From NCBI GenBank assembly GCA_031256995.1, contig JAIRPL010000074.1, positions 1-35,420 on the forward strand: a DNA stretch of 35,420 nt, given 5' to 3'. The translations under genes and the position numbers were made by a program. Positions 34,956 through 35,420 of this stretch are shown here, one piece after another (the first letter of the stretch is position 1; each line of letters begins with the position of its first letter). Origin of the DNA: Puniceicoccales bacterium. Its GTDB lineage: Bacteria > Verrucomicrobiota > Verrucomicrobiia > Opitutales > UBA953. The notes under the pieces are model-generated. The model was not told the DNA's origin, did not search any database, and worked only from the letters and a program-made list of their open reading frames with translations.

Positions 34956-35004
34956 CCGCTGTAAGCCGCCTTGGAGTGTCGCAGCCCAAGGCGTCTTTCA
35001 GCGG
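34956..35004. repeat. Long imperfect inverted repeat (dispersed-repeat copy)
   Basis: CCGCTGTAAGCCGCCTTGG (34956-34974) pairs with CCAAGGCGTCTTTCAGCGG (34986-35004) with few mismatches, giving a roughly 19-bp stem and a 10-base loop. The left arm and loop contain the GCCGCCTTGGAG motif also found at 300-311, and their reverse complement matches 13-28. This looks like a REP-type palindromic element rather than a terminator, since no T-run follows. Confidence 0.55.
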
Positions 35005-35011
35005 CAGGATC

Positions 35012-35023
35012 GCCTCATGAGGC
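35012..35023. repeat. Perfect palindrome GCCTCATGAGGC
   Basis: A 12-base perfect palindrome lies just after the long inverted repeat. Its right half ATGAGGC (35017-35023) can also pair with GCCTCAT at 35034-35040, so two alternative hairpins are possible. Role unknown. Confidence 0.4.
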
Positions 35024-35060
35024 TTCTTCCGGCGCCTCATTCCCGCTGAAGGCTGCAAGA

Positions 35061-35096
35061 CGGCGGCGGGACGGGAGCACCCGCGCCGTATTTTTT
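35061..35096 (+). terminator. Probable intrinsic terminator of the autotransporter gene
   Basis: CGGC-GGG (35064-35070) pairs with CCC-GC-GCCG (35080-35088), a GC-rich stem with a two-base bulge, followed by TATTTTTTC (35089-35097). It lies about 220 bases after the autotransporter stop, past the REP-like element, and is the first stem with a good T-run downstream. Confidence 0.5.
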
Positions 35097-35235
35097 CTGT
35101 CGCGTGAGGAGGGATTTTTCAAATTCCGTATCGCATTCCTTGGCGGGAATTAAAAAAAGTATTTGACACGTACTGTGCTCGATGTTTGGGTGTTCCGGTA
35201 TTCGTAATACATTCTATTAAACGCATACCAAACTC

Positions 35236-35322
35236 ATGACCAATAGCACCCATAACAACAACAATTTGGCTCGGCCGCTCCCCCCCCCCCCCCCCCCCGA
35301 GAAATCTTATAGACACAATTAG
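35236..35322 (+). CDS. Possible 28-codon ORF containing the poly-C/poly-Pro tract
   Basis: ATG at 35236 opens a frame MTNSTHNNNN, then LARPL, a run of six further prolines encoded by the poly-C tract, and EKSYRHN before a TAG at 35320-35322. The stop codon lies inside the stem of the terminator at 35313-35342. There is no clear ribosome binding site and no homology can be judged at this length. A change of one or two C would shift the frame and remove the C-terminal residues. It may simply be part of a non-coding RNA. Confidence 0.2.
   Translation: MTNSTHNNNNLARPLPPPPPPEKSYRHN
35280..35298. repeat. 19-nt poly-C homopolymer tract
   Basis: Nineteen consecutive C residues. Runs this long are prone to slipped-strand mutation and are used as phase-variation switches in several bacteria, but they are also a common place for sequencing or assembly error. 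It is by far the longest homopolymer in the window. Confidence 0.9.
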
Positions 35323-35342
35323 GAGCGCTAATTGTGTTTTTT
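35313..35342 (+). terminator. Intrinsic terminator
   Basis: ACACAATTAG (35313-35322) pairs perfectly with CTAATTGTGT (35328-35337) around a 5-base loop and is followed directly by TTTTT (35338-35342). It is a textbook rho-independent terminator for a plus-strand transcript. The autotransporter transcript probably ends earlier at 35096, so this one may end a short transcript that starts after about 35100. Confidence 0.8.
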
Positions 35343-35370
35343 CTGCGCCGCGCCGGCTTCTGGGCAGAAA
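35340..35370 (+). repeat. Stem-loop directly after the terminator
   Basis: TTTCTGC (35340-35346) pairs with GCAGAAA (35364-35370), extended inside by CC/GG (35348-35349 with 35362-35363). It partly overlaps the T-run of the preceding terminator. It could be a leader structure for a gene starting just beyond the window. Confidence 0.4.
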
Positions 35371-35408
35371 GATTCTTAAGATCGCCGCCTTTGCGGGAAT
35401 GGCAGGGG

Positions 35409-35416
35409 AAGGAGGT
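35409..35416 (+). promoter_or_regulatory. Strong Shine-Dalgarno sequence at the window edge
   Basis: AAGGAGGT is a near-perfect ribosome binding site with only 4 bases left in the window, so a plus-strand start codon is expected a few bases past position 35420. It stands out because most genes here have no clear Shine-Dalgarno motif. Confidence 0.5.
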
Positions 35417-35420
35417 AGCA

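Noticed and set aside
35163-35168. TTGACA as a -35 promoter box
   Set aside because: The hexamer is perfect, but 16-18 bases downstream there is only TTGGGT-like sequence and no -10 box, so I did not list it as a promoter.
35119-35316. 65-codon minus-strand frame across the poly-C tract (poly-Gly)
   Set aside because: It starts inside the terminator stem, its Gly run comes from the homopolymer, and nothing else supports it.

Overview
The window reads as a chromosomal segment of a high-GC, Gram-negative-type bacterium, most likely Verrucomicrobiota and plausibly family Opitutaceae. This is inferred from gene content only: a giant autotransporter built of autotransporter-associated beta-strand (PATR) repeats, a fused SecDF, a cytochrome/formylglycine-generating-enzyme fusion of a type typical of the PVC superphylum, and a SMUG1-type uracil-DNA glycosylase. 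No rRNA, tRNA, CRISPR array, insertion sequence or prophage was seen. Most starts have no clear Shine-Dalgarno sequence.

Layout. (1) 1-986 is non-coding: a degenerate duplicated repeat and a strong bidirectional terminator. (2) 987-5250, minus strand: elongation factor P with Asn at the usual Lys34 position, then a large exported protein joining a hydrazine-synthase-alpha-like propeller/dihaem region to an FGE-like domain. (3) 5510-10292, plus strand: a Sec accessory cluster of yajC, a lipoprotein whose C-terminal part resembles the SecD P1 head, and a long secDF fusion. (4) 10578-12575, minus strand: galE then lgt. (5) 12920-17338, plus strand: an HPr-like phosphocarrier, an unknown 164-aa protein, a TIM-barrel sugar-phosphate isomerase/epimerase-like protein, and a tight glycan module (GT2, a 90-aa stand-alone C-terminal piece of UDP-galactopyranose mutase, GtrA-like flippase, second GT2). 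(6) 17659-21734, plus strand: SMUG1-type glycosylase overlapping an IspD-TrpF fusion, pdxH, and a sialidase-like propeller protein. (7) 21834-34844: one 13-kb gene for a 4336-aa type V autotransporter. (8) 34845-35420: several stem-loops, a 19-nt poly-C tract inside a possible 28-codon ORF, a clear intrinsic terminator, and a strong GGAGG motif at the window edge suggesting a gene starting just beyond.

How it fits together. Much of the window concerns the cell envelope: export (YajC, SecD-like lipoprotein, SecDF), lipoprotein acylation (Lgt), sugar nucleotide and glycan assembly (GalE, GT2s, GtrA, Glf-like piece) and a very large surface protein that depends on the Sec system. The most unusual items are the SecD-head lipoprotein, the IspD-TrpF fusion, the haem/FGE-like fusion, the Glf C-terminal mini-gene, and the poly-C/terminator cassette at the right end. 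The last shares a repeat motif with the left end of the window.
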